DNA of 64,000 nt, taken from contig NZ_CP136624.1 in assembly GCF_032917945.1 (NCBI RefSeq), positions 3,596,001-3,660,000 on the forward strand. The letters are read 5' to 3'. The notes beneath the pieces were generated by a model that saw only the letters and a program-made list of their open reading frames with translations, was not told where the DNA came from and searched no databases. Shown one piece after another: positions 56,704 through 64,000 of this stretch. Numbering within the stretch: position 1 is the stretch's first letter; every line of letters begins with the position of its first letter. This DNA comes from Bradyrhizobium sp. sBnM-33. Lineage in GTDB: Bacteria > Pseudomonadota > Alphaproteobacteria > Rhizobiales > Xanthobacteraceae. Made by a program: the position numbers and the translations under genes.

Positions 56704-56805
56704 GCGCAATCCTCAGCCGCACCCCAAATATAGGCGCGCCACCGGGACAATCGACTTTCCGAGTCGCGCCTGACGCGATTCATAGCCGTCTGGCGGTTCA
56801 TCTCG

Positions 56806-56985
56806 ATGAAAAATGCGACGTTTGGTCCGGCCCGCAAGCTCATGGGACACGACGAGGGGGCGCACTCTGCCTTTGACTTCCGTCCGCCGGCCTCCATCCC
56901 GCTCTATCGGGGCAATCCGTGGTTCGCCATCATTCAGGGCTATCGGATGCCGGACCGGATCGCGCTGTGGCGCGCGAGCCGCTGA
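56806..56985 (+). pseudogene. C-terminal remnant of a third PuuB-type oxidase
   Basis: Sixty codons ending FDFRPPASIPLYRGNPWF, AIIQGYRMPDRIA and a stop. The IPxxxGxPWFxxxxxxYxxxDR pattern is the C-terminus of the flavoenzymes at 47414 (PGHFGKPWFLPLVGLYY) and 59313. Nothing of the FAD domain is present. Confidence 0.7.
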
Positions 56986-57163
56986 CAGCACATCGTCTCT
57001 TCGACCGTATCATCAATGCAATACCCTGCCGACCTTTGCTTCAGTCTGATTGCGTAATGCTGTCGGAGCCAAGATACGCTGCAGCTCGCGCGAGCGTCAG
57101 ATGGATATCGCCGCGTCAGGCACTGGCGATTAGTCCGGCAACCCAAAGAGACATCGACCCATC

Positions 57164-58035
57164 ATGGCAACCGCAGCTCACCAGGCCGGAGATCGCCAGA
57201 ATGAAGACGTGGTCCTGGTTCCTTTCGCGAGAGCGCATCTGGAAGGCGCCGTGAAGCTCTCGCAGGAGATGTCTTGGCCCTATCGGGTCGAGGATTGGGA
57301 TTTCGCGCTGCAGTTGGGCCATGGCTTTGTTCTGCAGTGCGCCGGTGTGGTGATCGGGACCGCGGTCTGGTGGCCGTACGGCGAGACCCATGCTTCCGCC
57401 GGGATGATCATCGTCGCGAAAGCCGCTCAAGGCCGCGGCTACGGGGCGCAGCTCATGGATGCGTTGCTGGCGTCGGCGCATCCACGGACCATTGTGCTCA
57501 ATTCGACGGCCGAAGGCTTGGCGCTTTACCAGCGCCGCGCTTCGTCCCCATCGGGGTCATCCACCAGCATCAAGGAATTCCCAGGAAACGCTATGAGGCG
57601 CCGCGGCCGTGCCTCGTCAGGGCAATGGCTCCATCCGATTTCGAGGCGATCACACGCCTCGATCGGCAGGCCACAGGTTGGGCGAGGCGACCGCTGCTGG
57701 ATCGGCTCGTCCAGAGCGGTGACGGCTATGTCCTGCTGCGTGACGGCATACCCCGCGGCTACGCCATCTCCCGCCGTTTCGGCCGCGGGTATGTCATCGG
57801 TCCTGTGGTCGCCGAAAGCCCGACCGATGCGCGCGCATTGATCGAGGCCGCGCTCGCGCGCCTCGGGAGTGTTTTCGTCCGGATCGATACCTCTACCACC
57901 CCGCAGCTCGGGGAGTGGCTCGAAGGCATCGGCCTGCAGCCGGTCGGCGACGCCACCACCATGGTCTTCGGGACGCAGGTGCCATCGACCGGGCTGGCGC
58001 GCATGTTCGCGATCGCCAACCAGTCATTCGGCTAG
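57164..58035 (+). pseudogene. Two-domain GNAT acetyltransferase, paralogue 3, frameshifted
   Basis: The N-terminal domain (SWPYRVEDWDFALQLG, acetyl-CoA loop Q-G-R-G-Y-G) runs in one frame to GLALYQR near 57540. The rest (FVPIGVIHQHQG, then RQATGWARRPLLDRL, GRGYVIGPVVAES and MFAIANQSFG) is in the next. One missing base near 57540, in CGCCGCGCTTC, explains it; paralogue 1 has GLPLYKKLGF at the same place. Total length would be about 290 residues. The following PLP-enzyme gene uses a ribosome site that overlaps this stop. Otherwise intact, so a sequencing error is possible. Confidence 0.85.
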
Positions 58036-58046
58036 GAGACATCGAG

Positions 58047-59240
58047 ATGCTGCGTTTAGAGATGCACGGAACGGATATCCCGAACGCCGGACCCGTCGAG
58101 GCGGCCACGACGGTCGGCGCGTTGGCGACGCCGGCCCTCCTGCTCGACAAGGACCGGCTGGATCGCAATCTCGCCCGTCTGTCCTCTCGTATGGCCGCGC
58201 GAGGCATCGTCCTGCGTCCCCATATGAAAACCGCGAAATCCATCGAGGTCGCCCGACGCGCCTATCTGTCCGGGCCCGGGCCGATCACCGTCTCCACGTT
58301 GGCGGAGGCGGAGTACTTCGCGCGGCATGGTTTTCGGGACATGACTTATGCCGTGGGCGTGGCACCACACACCGCTGAGAGGGCGATGCGTCTCCGGAAA
58401 GTCGGCGTTGACCTTAAGATGCTGCTCGATTCGCCCGAACAGGCGACGATGCTGGGTGAGGCTGGCCGCGCCGCTGCTGTGACGCCATCCGCCTTCATCG
58501 AGATCGACTGCGACAGCCACCGCGGCGGTCTGACCGCCACCGATCCCAAGCTCATCGCCGTCGCGGTCGCCTTGGCCGAGGCCGGCGTCAAGCTCGCCGG
58601 CATTCTCACCCATGCCGGCGAATCCTACAGCCTTTGCACGTCCGATGCCCTCATCGCGGCTGCGGAGAACGAAAGGGCCGTGGCTGTGGCCGCCGCGGAG
58701 ACGTTGCGGGCGGCGGGGCATGAATGCCTGGTCGTAAGTGTCGGTTCGACGCCGACCGCCCATTTCGCCGAAGACCTGACCGGCGTCACGGAGATGCGGG
58801 CCGGTGTGTACATGTTCTTCGATCTGGTGATGCACGGTATCGGTGTCTGCACCGCCGACGACATCGCGATCTCGGTTCTCACCACCGTCATCGGAACGAA
58901 GCCGGAGAAGGGCTGGATTTTGGTCGATGCGGGCTGGATGGCCCTGTCGCGTGATCGCGGCACCGCGGCGCAGCGGGTTGACCAGGGTTACGGTCTCGTC
59001 TGCGATATGTCCGGCAAACTCTACCCAGACCTGATCGTCGCGCAGGCAAGCCAGGAGCACGGCATCCTCGCCATCAGATCCAGATCGGCTGCAACCCTGC
59101 CGGATCTGCCGATCGGCACGAAGGTCAGGATCCTGCCCAATCACGCCTGCGCGACGGCGTCACAGCACGAGCTGTACAATGTCGTCTCCGCGGGAAGCGA
59201 CGCAATCGAAGCTCAGTGGCCGCGAATGCGCGGCTGGTAG
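58047..59240 (+). CDS. D-serine dehydratase/D-threonine aldolase-type PLP enzyme
   Basis: 397 residues, fold type III (alanine racemase-like N-terminal barrel). PLP lysine K61 in RPHMKTAKS; the C-terminal metal pair is H366-x-C368 in PNHACATAS. The His/Cys pair is the zinc site of chicken D-serine dehydratase and D-threo-3-hydroxyaspartate dehydratase, whereas D-threonine aldolases have His/Asp, so dehydratase activity on a D-3-hydroxy amino acid is more likely. ATG with a TAGGAGAC ribosome site. It would give a 2-oxo acid plus ammonia. Followed 72 bp later by the flavoenzyme gene. Confidence 0.87.
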   Translation: MLRLEMHGTDIPNAGPVEAATTVGALATPALLLDKDRLDRNLARLSSRMAARGIVLRPHMKTAKSIEVARRAYLSGPGPITVSTLAEAEYFARHGFRDMTYAVGVAPHTAERAMRLRKVGVDLKMLLDSPEQATMLGEAGRAAAVTPSAFIEIDCDSHRGGLTATDPKLIAVAVALAEAGVKLAGILTHAGESYSLCTSDALIAAAENERAVAVAAAETLRAAGHECLVVSVGSTPTAHFAEDLTGVTEMRAGVYMFFDLVMHGIGVCTADDIAISVLTTVIGTKPEKGWILVDAGWMALSRDRGTAAQRVDQGYGLVCDMSGKLYPDLIVAQASQEHGILAIRSRSAATLPDLPIGTKVRILPNHACATASQHELYNVVSAGSDAIEAQWPRMRGW

Positions 59241-59312
59241 GTTCTCAAACAGAGTTGCGCCGTTGCGATTTGTGCATGCCCAGCATTCAGATAGCGAGAT
59301 TCCGAGGTCGAT

Positions 59313-60590
59313 ATGAAGCTCACATCCTATTGGTTGAACACGTCGGAGCCATTCAGGAGCGCCACCGCAGGACCGGTGCAAGGCACCTGCGACGTTGCGG
59401 TGATCGGCGGCGGCTTGACCGGTTCTTCGGCCGCCCTGGCTCTCGCCAAGAAGGGCGCGCGCGTCGTGCTCCTCGAAGCCGAGACGATCGGGCACGCGGC
59501 GTCCGGCCGGAACGGCGGCATGTGCAACAACGGGTTCGCCCAGGACTACGGCACGCTCTCGACCAGGCTCGGTAAGGAAGTCGCCGACCGGCTCTACCGG
59601 GCCTTCGACGCCGGGGTCGATACGGTCGAGCGCCTGGTGGCGGAAGAGCAGATCGATTGCAGCTTCGCCCGCAACGGCAAGATCAAGCTTGCGGCCAAAC
59701 CTGAGCACTATGACAAGCTGGCGCGCAGCCAGGAATTGCTCGCCGCCAATGTCGATCCCGACACGACGATGGTGAGCCGTGCCGATCTGGCCAACGAAGT
59801 GGGATCGGAGCGCTATTACGGCGGGCTGATCTACCGCAAGAGCGCCGGCATGCATGTCGGACGCTTCGTCCGCCGTCTTGGGGAAGCGGCGGCGCGGCGC
59901 GGCGTCGAGATCCACGAGCATACGCCGATGATGGGCCTGCTACCCGCCGCCGGCGGAGGTCACGAGATCGAAACACCCAAGGGCCGGCTTCGGGCCTCGC
60001 AGGTTCTGTTGGCGAGCGGCATCTCGCATGCGGGGCCGCTGGGTTGGATTCGCCGCCGGATCGTGCCGGTCGGCGCCTTCCTGATCGTCACCGAGCCCTT
60101 GCCGATCGCGACTCTCGATCGGCTTCTGCCGCGCCGCCGAATGGCCGTCGATACAAAGAACCTGGTCAACTACTTCCGAACCACGCCAGACAATCGGCTA
60201 CTCTTCGGGGGACGCGCCCGCTTCGCTATCTCCAACCCGAGCTCAGACGAGAAGAGCGGTGCGATCCTGCAGGCTGCGCTGCACGACGTCTTTCCGGAGC
60301 TTCGCGCCGTGCGTATCGACTATTGTTGGGGCGGGATGGTCGACATGACGCGCGACCGGCTGCCACGCGCCGGCGAACGCAACGGCATCTACTATTCCAT
60401 GGGCTACAGCGGCCACGGCACCCAGATGTCGACCCTGATGGGGACGATCATGGCGGAAGTCATGGACGGGCGCACCGAGCTCAATCCCTGGAAGGACTTC
60501 GCCTGGCCAGCCATTCCGGGTCATCTCGGTCCTCCCTGGTTCCTTCCCCTGGTCGGCGCCTATTACCGGATCAAGGATCGCTTCCAATGA
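59313..60590 (+). CDS. PuuB-type FAD amine oxidase, paralogue 2
   Basis: 425 residues, alignable end to end with the protein at 47414: both begin with KxxSYW, keep VIGGGLTGSSAALALAKKG (G32-x-G34-x-x-G37), SGRNGGMCNNG, FGGRARFAI and end PGHLGPPWFLPLVGAYYR. It should oxidise an amine or N-acyl amine. Its stop overlaps the start of an aldehyde dehydrogenase by ATGA, so the amine oxidase and aldehyde dehydrogenase are made together and probably act in sequence. Confidence 0.9.
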   Translation: MKLTSYWLNTSEPFRSATAGPVQGTCDVAVIGGGLTGSSAALALAKKGARVVLLEAETIGHAASGRNGGMCNNGFAQDYGTLSTRLGKEVADRLYRAFDAGVDTVERLVAEEQIDCSFARNGKIKLAAKPEHYDKLARSQELLAANVDPDTTMVSRADLANEVGSERYYGGLIYRKSAGMHVGRFVRRLGEAAARRGVEIHEHTPMMGLLPAAGGGHEIETPKGRLRASQVLLASGISHAGPLGWIRRRIVPVGAFLIVTEPLPIATLDRLLPRRRMAVDTKNLVNYFRTTPDNRLLFGGRARFAISNPSSDEKSGAILQAALHDVFPELRAVRIDYCWGGMVDMTRDRLPRAGERNGIYYSMGYSGHGTQMSTLMGTIMAEVMDGRTELNPWKDFAWPAIPGHLGPPWFLPLVGAYYRIKDRFQ

Positions 60591-62044
60591 CCTCGGCCGT
60601 TCGACACCTGACGGAAGCCGGCTTCCTCGGCAAATTCTACATCGACGGAGAATGGCGGAAGCCGACCGGATCGGCGACGGCGGTCGTCGTCAACCCGGCG
60701 ACCGAGCAGCCAATCGCCGAAGTCGCGCTCGGCAATGACGAGGATGTGGAATACGCGGTCGCCGCGGCCAGACGAGCCTTCGCGGGCTGGTCTTGCAAGC
60801 CGGCTGCGGAGCGGGCAGCGCTGCTCGACCGGATCCATGGTTTGATCCTCAAGCGGCTGGAACTTTTCGCGCTGGCACTCACGAGCGAGATGGGGGCCGC
60901 TATCACCTATGCGCGCCGCGCCCAGGTGCCGCTGGCCGCCGAACATATCCGCGTCGCGCGTGACAATCTCGCGACCTATTCTTTCATCAGCCCGCGCGGC
61001 AGCACCGCCATCATGCGCGAGGCAATCGGCGTCTGTGGTCTCATCACCCCCTGGAACTGGCCTCTCTATCAAATCACAGCCAAGGTCGGTCCGGCGCTCG
61101 CGGCGGGCTGCACGGTGGTGCTGAAGCCGAGCGAATTGTCGCTCTTGAGCGCCTTGCTGTTCGCCGAGGTGATGGACGATGCCGGTTGTCCGCCCGGCGT
61201 ATTCAATCTCGTCAACGGGACAGGTCCCGTAGTGGGGACCGGTCTGGCGTCGCATCCGCAGATCGACATGATCTCGATCACGGGCTCGACCCGTGCGGGG
61301 GTTCTCGTTGCGCAAGCGGCGGCGCCCACCGTCAAACGCGTCGCCCAGGAACTCGGCGGCAAGTCGCCGAATATCATTCTGCCGGATGCCGAGCTGAGCC
61401 GGGCCGTTCCACTCGGCGTCGGCGCTGCCTTCCGCAATCTCGGCCAATCCTGCAGCGCACCGACGCGTATGCTTGTTTCTCGCTCACAGATGGCGAAGGT
61501 CGAAGTTCTGGCCGCGGCGACCGCTTCCGAACTGGTGGTCGGCGATCCGCTTGCGGAAAGCACGACCCATGGTCCGATCGCCAACCGGCCGCAGTTCGAG
61601 CGTATCCAGGCCATGATCGGCGTCGGTCTGGAGGAAGGCGCCAAGCTTGTCATTGGCGGGCCGGGGCGGCCCGACAACCTTCAGGTCGGCCTCTACGCGC
61701 GGCCGACGATCTTCTCGAACGTCCGTCGCGACATGAGAATTGCGCACGAGGAGATCTTCGGCCCGGTGCTGTCGATCATTCCCTACGATACGGTCGACGA
61801 GGCGGTCGAGATCGCCAACGACACGGTCTACGGCCTCGGCGCCCATGTGCAGGGCGCGGATGTGGAGACACTTCGGGGGGTGGCAGGGCAGATCCGGTCC
61901 GGTCAGGTCCATCTCAACTATCCCGACTGGGACCCGAACGCACCCTTTGGCGGATACAAGCATTCCGGCAACGGCCGGGAATATGGCCTCGAGGGCATGG
62001 AGGAATATCTCGAGACCAAGGCCGTTCTCGGATTTTACCGATGA
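60587..62044 (+). CDS. Aldehyde dehydrogenase coupled to the amine oxidase
   Basis: 485 residues from the ATG at 60587 (the frame is open further upstream but that is antisense to no gene and inside the oxidase in another phase). Catalytic glutamate in QELGGKSPNIIL and cysteine in NLGQSCSAPTR; coenzyme segment ITPWNWPLYQITAKVGPALA. The NWPLYQ and SCSAPTR variants differ from the GabD-like enzyme at 48756, so the two dehydrogenases probably act on different aldehydes. Ends with the expected GxEYGLEGMEEYLETKAV. Confidence 0.92.
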   Translation: MTSAVRHLTEAGFLGKFYIDGEWRKPTGSATAVVVNPATEQPIAEVALGNDEDVEYAVAAARRAFAGWSCKPAAERAALLDRIHGLILKRLELFALALTSEMGAAITYARRAQVPLAAEHIRVARDNLATYSFISPRGSTAIMREAIGVCGLITPWNWPLYQITAKVGPALAAGCTVVLKPSELSLLSALLFAEVMDDAGCPPGVFNLVNGTGPVVGTGLASHPQIDMISITGSTRAGVLVAQAAAPTVKRVAQELGGKSPNIILPDAELSRAVPLGVGAAFRNLGQSCSAPTRMLVSRSQMAKVEVLAAATASELVVGDPLAESTTHGPIANRPQFERIQAMIGVGLEEGAKLVIGGPGRPDNLQVGLYARPTIFSNVRRDMRIAHEEIFGPVLSIIPYDTVDEAVEIANDTVYGLGAHVQGADVETLRGVAGQIRSGQVHLNYPDWDPNAPFGGYKHSGNGREYGLEGMEEYLETKAVLGFYR

Positions 62045-62131
62045 AGTTCATCTCTAGGACGAACCGTTCGAAATCAGGCTGCCGCATGTTGGCGGCCTGT
62101 TCGCGCAACTTGCATAGGATTGGATAAGGCC

Positions 62132-62338
62132 GTGGTGACATTCATCTCGGAAAGCGACTCGACCCGCCTCATCTCGCATGAGTCGGCCTTCGGGGCCGTG
62201 CGACAGGCGCTCGTCGCCGGCGGCTTCCGCCGACGCGAACGTGTTTCCGGCCGTGATCGCACACGCGTCGGCTCCGCGGAACACCTTCTCGCTCAAGTCG
62301 GGTTCGACGCCTGAGTTGGTGGGCCTTAAGGTCGGCTC
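62132..62338 (+). pseudogene. Ornithine cyclodeaminase/mu-crystallin-family N-terminal remnant
   Basis: Starting at a GTG near 62132, VTFISESDSTRLISHESA and FGAVRQALVA read in one frame; after a shift near 62220 the next frame gives ANVFPAVIAHASAPRNTF, SLKSGSTPELVGLKVGS. This is the N-terminal third of the family that includes iminosuccinate and ketimine reductases. It then runs into unrelated sequence and the glutamate dehydrogenase fragment. Confidence 0.78.
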
Positions 62339-62372
62339 ATCTGGCCCGACAACCCTGCCAAACAGGCAATCG

Positions 62373-62515
62373 ATGACTCGCCAGACAATCTATCGGGGAC
62401 CAGTGTTCGAAATGGCGCGCCGCCAGTTCGACGGCGTCGCCGACCTGCTGAACCTTTCATTCGACGAGCGCGACAGGCTGCTCTATCCGAAGCGCGCGAT
62501 GGCCGTCACATCGGG
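62373..62515 (+). pseudogene. Glu/Leu-type dehydrogenase N-terminal remnant
   Basis: About 47 codons (GPVFEMARRQFDGVADLL, RDRLLYPKRAMAVT) match the start of NAD(P)-dependent glutamate/leucine dehydrogenases. The substrate lysine and nucleotide domain are absent. It directly follows the ornithine-cyclodeaminase remnant, so a deletion has joined or removed two amino-acid-dehydrogenase genes at the end of the cluster. Confidence 0.7.
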
Positions 62516-62555
62516 ACGAGGGCAGCGTCGCCCGCGTGACGATGCTCGCATGGAC

Positions 62556-62801
62556 CTATGCGGCGCGGGTTTTGCTTTTTCCCGATCGGGCGACCTTTGC
62601 CATTTTAGCGGATTTCGTCGCAACCAATCCCGGGTCGGCGGGCGCTGCGGCGGCAGCGTTACTGCCTGAGCTTTCAACTGATGTCGTAAGAATTTCGCGT
62701 TGAGCATTGAGCCAATGGATGTCCGCCTGGCCCTCGGGTTGACCGTCGGCGATCCAGAGGTGGTAGGCACGTTCGCGAATGGCCTCTTCCAGATTTGGCA
62801 T
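62556..62801 (-). CDS. DUF2934 small protein
   Basis: 81 residues. The N-terminal half is the DUF2934 motif EEAIRERAYHLWIADGQPEG followed by HWLNAQREI; the C-terminal half is an alanine-, serine- and lysine-rich disordered tail. A clear AAAGGAGAA ribosome site precedes the ATG at 62801. Function unknown; such genes are numerous in Bradyrhizobium and relatives. Confidence 0.85.
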   Translation of the reverse strand: MPNLEEAIRERAYHLWIADGQPEGQADIHWLNAQREILTTSVESSGSNAAAAAPADPGLVATKSAKMAKVARSGKSKTRAA

Positions 62802-63035
62802 GGGATTCTCCTTTCATGATGCGCCCAGCCCCGGCAGGCAAAGTCTTGCTCCCGTAAGGTTAACGAAATCATAACCGCTCGTGTGGGCTGGATTGCCTGG
62901 CCGGACTGCGATCAGCAGGTCTCCTTGAAGCGCGTCAAGATCGCGGCGGCGGGTGAGGGACGCGCTTGCCGCCGCCCGGCGGCGCGATCGGCTCTTCGAA
63001 CTTACGACCGCGGCTGGGCTACGCCAGATCCGAAG
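62802..63035. other. Intergenic
   Basis: Nothing recognised. Confidence 0.4.
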
Positions 63036-63128
63036 CTATCTGATCAGGTGCTCCAGCACGGCCTCACAGGCCTTCTCCGCTTCGGCGAACGTCTCAAAGA
63101 GTGATCCGCCTATCAAGTGCCATCGCAT
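63036..63128 (-). CDS. Possible 30-residue peptide or gene end
   Basis: ATG at 63128, reading RWHLIGGSLFETFAEAEKAC and EAVLEHLIR to a TAG. The helical segment looks like real protein, perhaps the C-terminus of a decayed small gene. No ribosome site is clear. Confidence 0.3.
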   Translation of the reverse strand: MRWHLIGGSLFETFAEAEKACEAVLEHLIR

Positions 63129-63149
63129 TCAACGAACCGCGGTACGGTA

Positions 63150-63368
63150 TCAACAAGGTTGTATCACTGCATTGACCAGCAGAATCGCGTCAAGATATTC
63201 GCAATGAAGGGAGATTGGTGACTTGTTTCCGTCGAGAAGGACGCGGGCGCAATTAACGTAGTTGCTCCGCCCGACAATAGTGCCGGCCCTGTCTGCGTGT
63301 CGAGGGCAGCGTGCTGCGCCGAGGGCGCTCGTTTGAACACGATCGCCAATCGAAAAATCGGACTTCAT
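63150..63368 (-). CDS. Small hypothetical protein, KOW/SH3-like
   Basis: 72 residues: KSDFSIGDRVQTSALGAARC, then RAGTIVGRSNYVNCARVLLD and GNKSPISLHCEYLDAI. The pattern IGDRV, GTIVG, VLLDG, KSPxSLH is that of short rhizobial proteins with an SH3-like barrel (five strands). Function unknown. No good ribosome site, but the start matches the family pattern. Confidence 0.6.
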   Translation of the reverse strand: MKSDFSIGDRVQTSALGAARCPRHADRAGTIVGRSNYVNCARVLLDGNKSPISLHCEYLDAILLVNAVIQPC

Positions 63369-63514
63369 GGAGTGAGTCCAGAATGCGATGGGTCGAGCGA
63401 TAGAGCTCGATCCATGAGGTGGCTACCAGAAATCGCGGATCAGTCCAACAATCTGAACCTGATTGTCCAAAGTTTCGGTTAAAGCGAGCCGCTACGGCAC
63501 ATCAAAACGGCCCG

Positions 63515-64000
63515 ATGGGCCGCCAAACCGCCCGTGCGCGCTTCGGATACCCTCCAGCGCAAGGAGTGCCGTCGTCCTCCGCTTTTGTCGGGCGCGAGAC
63601 GGAGCGGGCGCTGATCGACCAGATCGTGGCGATGCGGGCTGATAGGCCGGATGTGGTGCTGGTAACCGGCGAGCCGGGTATCGGCAAGAGCCGTATCCTT
63701 GCCCACATTGGCGAGCGCTTCACCTCCGCAGGAGGGCGCGCTTTTGTGGCGCGCGCCTATGAAGCCGAAGCGGCCCGACCCTATGGCGTATGGATCGATG
63801 TCATTCGTGAGATTCTGCGCGAAAGCCGACATGACGGGCTGCCGGCTGATCTGGGCTTACTGCTCCCTGAAACGGGTACGGTGGCCGAAGCTGGAAATCG
63901 AACCCGGCTGCTGGATGCTGTCGTCGGCCTGCTGCGGGACGTTGTGTCGGGCACGACCGGCGGCCATCTTACTCGTCACTTACAATAGACCGACGATGGC
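63515..64000 (+). pseudogene. AAA_16-type ATPase gene, broken at Walker B, runs off the window
   Basis: From the ATG at 63515: SAFVGRETERALIDQIVA, then Walker A VTGEPGIGKSRILAHIG, RAYEAEAARPYGVWIDVIRE and NRTRLLDAVVGLLRDVV. This is the N-terminus of large signalling ATPases (adenylate-cyclase or LuxR-type). Near 63945 the frame shifts: AAILLV is in another phase, and LQ-TAG-TDDG at 63980-63997 replaces the usual LQWxDD Walker B, so TGG has become TAG at 63986. Both lesions predict no full product. Confidence 0.75.

Noticed and set aside
47414-62044. Standard Puu putrescine pathway
   Set aside because: No gamma-glutamylputrescine synthetase or PuuD-type hydrolase is present in the window, so only the oxidase and dehydrogenase steps match.
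58047-62338. A complete beta-hydroxyaspartate cycle
   Set aside because: No BhcB-type dehydratase is seen, the iminosuccinate-reductase-like gene is a fragment, and the DSD1-type enzyme has the dehydratase-type metal site.

Overview
The window looks like accessory DNA of an alphaproteobacterium of the Hyphomicrobiales, most plausibly a Bradyrhizobium-like Nitrobacteraceae. This rests on the high GC, a class I PHA synthase, DUF1127, DUF2934 and PilZ small proteins, rhizobial-type tyrosine integrases, tripartite tricarboxylate and oligopeptide transporters, and a GrlR-like protein. It is an inference from family recognition by eye, without any search.

Left part (1-14.2 kb). This is island edge and decay. 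A 3' half of tRNA-Lys(CTT) lies beside a gutted integrase. A 4.8-kb block (cytochrome c, frameshifted O-methyltransferase, DUF1127, MocR-type regulator) is bracketed by 133-bp direct repeats that contain the 3' half of a CAT-anticodon tRNA. Then come lipA with a frameshifted tail and an aceE relic with an internal deletion, which together look like the ruin of a pyruvate dehydrogenase operon, followed by an intact tctBAC uptake operon.

Middle (14.2-36.7 kb). An integrase killed by an amber codon and an oligopeptide ABC operon sit between two 95-bp copies of the integrase 3' end. Then follow phaC, a DinB-like protein, a Crp-like regulator, a SnoaL-like secreted protein, a broken IS1182-type transposase, and a TetR / acyl-CoA ligase / LivJ-type binding protein group. 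From 33.7 to 36.7 kb there is a dense mosaic of fragments: DUF1304, HTH, GrlR-like, prohead protease, GlcD-type oxidase end, and a possible histidine kinase.

Right part (36.7-62.5 kb). This is a catabolic super-cluster. It holds an Lrp regulator, a dipeptide-type ABC importer with a fused double ATPase, a class III aminotransferase, and three D-amino-acid/amine-oxidase-type flavoenzymes plus one remnant. It also has two aldehyde dehydrogenases, an M20 deacylase, a GhrA-type reductase plus one remnant, a tartrate/D-malate-type dehydrogenase, alanine dehydrogenase, a cupin, a type II HAD hydrolase and a D-serine-dehydratase-like PLP enzyme. Three paralogous two-domain GNAT acetyltransferases are scattered through it. 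A coherent reading is import of an amine or small peptide derivative, N-acetylation, flavin oxidation, aldehyde oxidation, deacylation and transamination into central metabolism; the substrate is unknown.

The window closes with ornithine-cyclodeaminase and glutamate-dehydrogenase N-terminal fragments, small hypothetical genes, and an AAA-ATPase gene that breaks at its Walker B motif. Throughout, complete operons alternate with gene debris. Many debris breaks are single-base indels, so the possibility of sequencing error has to be kept open for genes that are otherwise intact.
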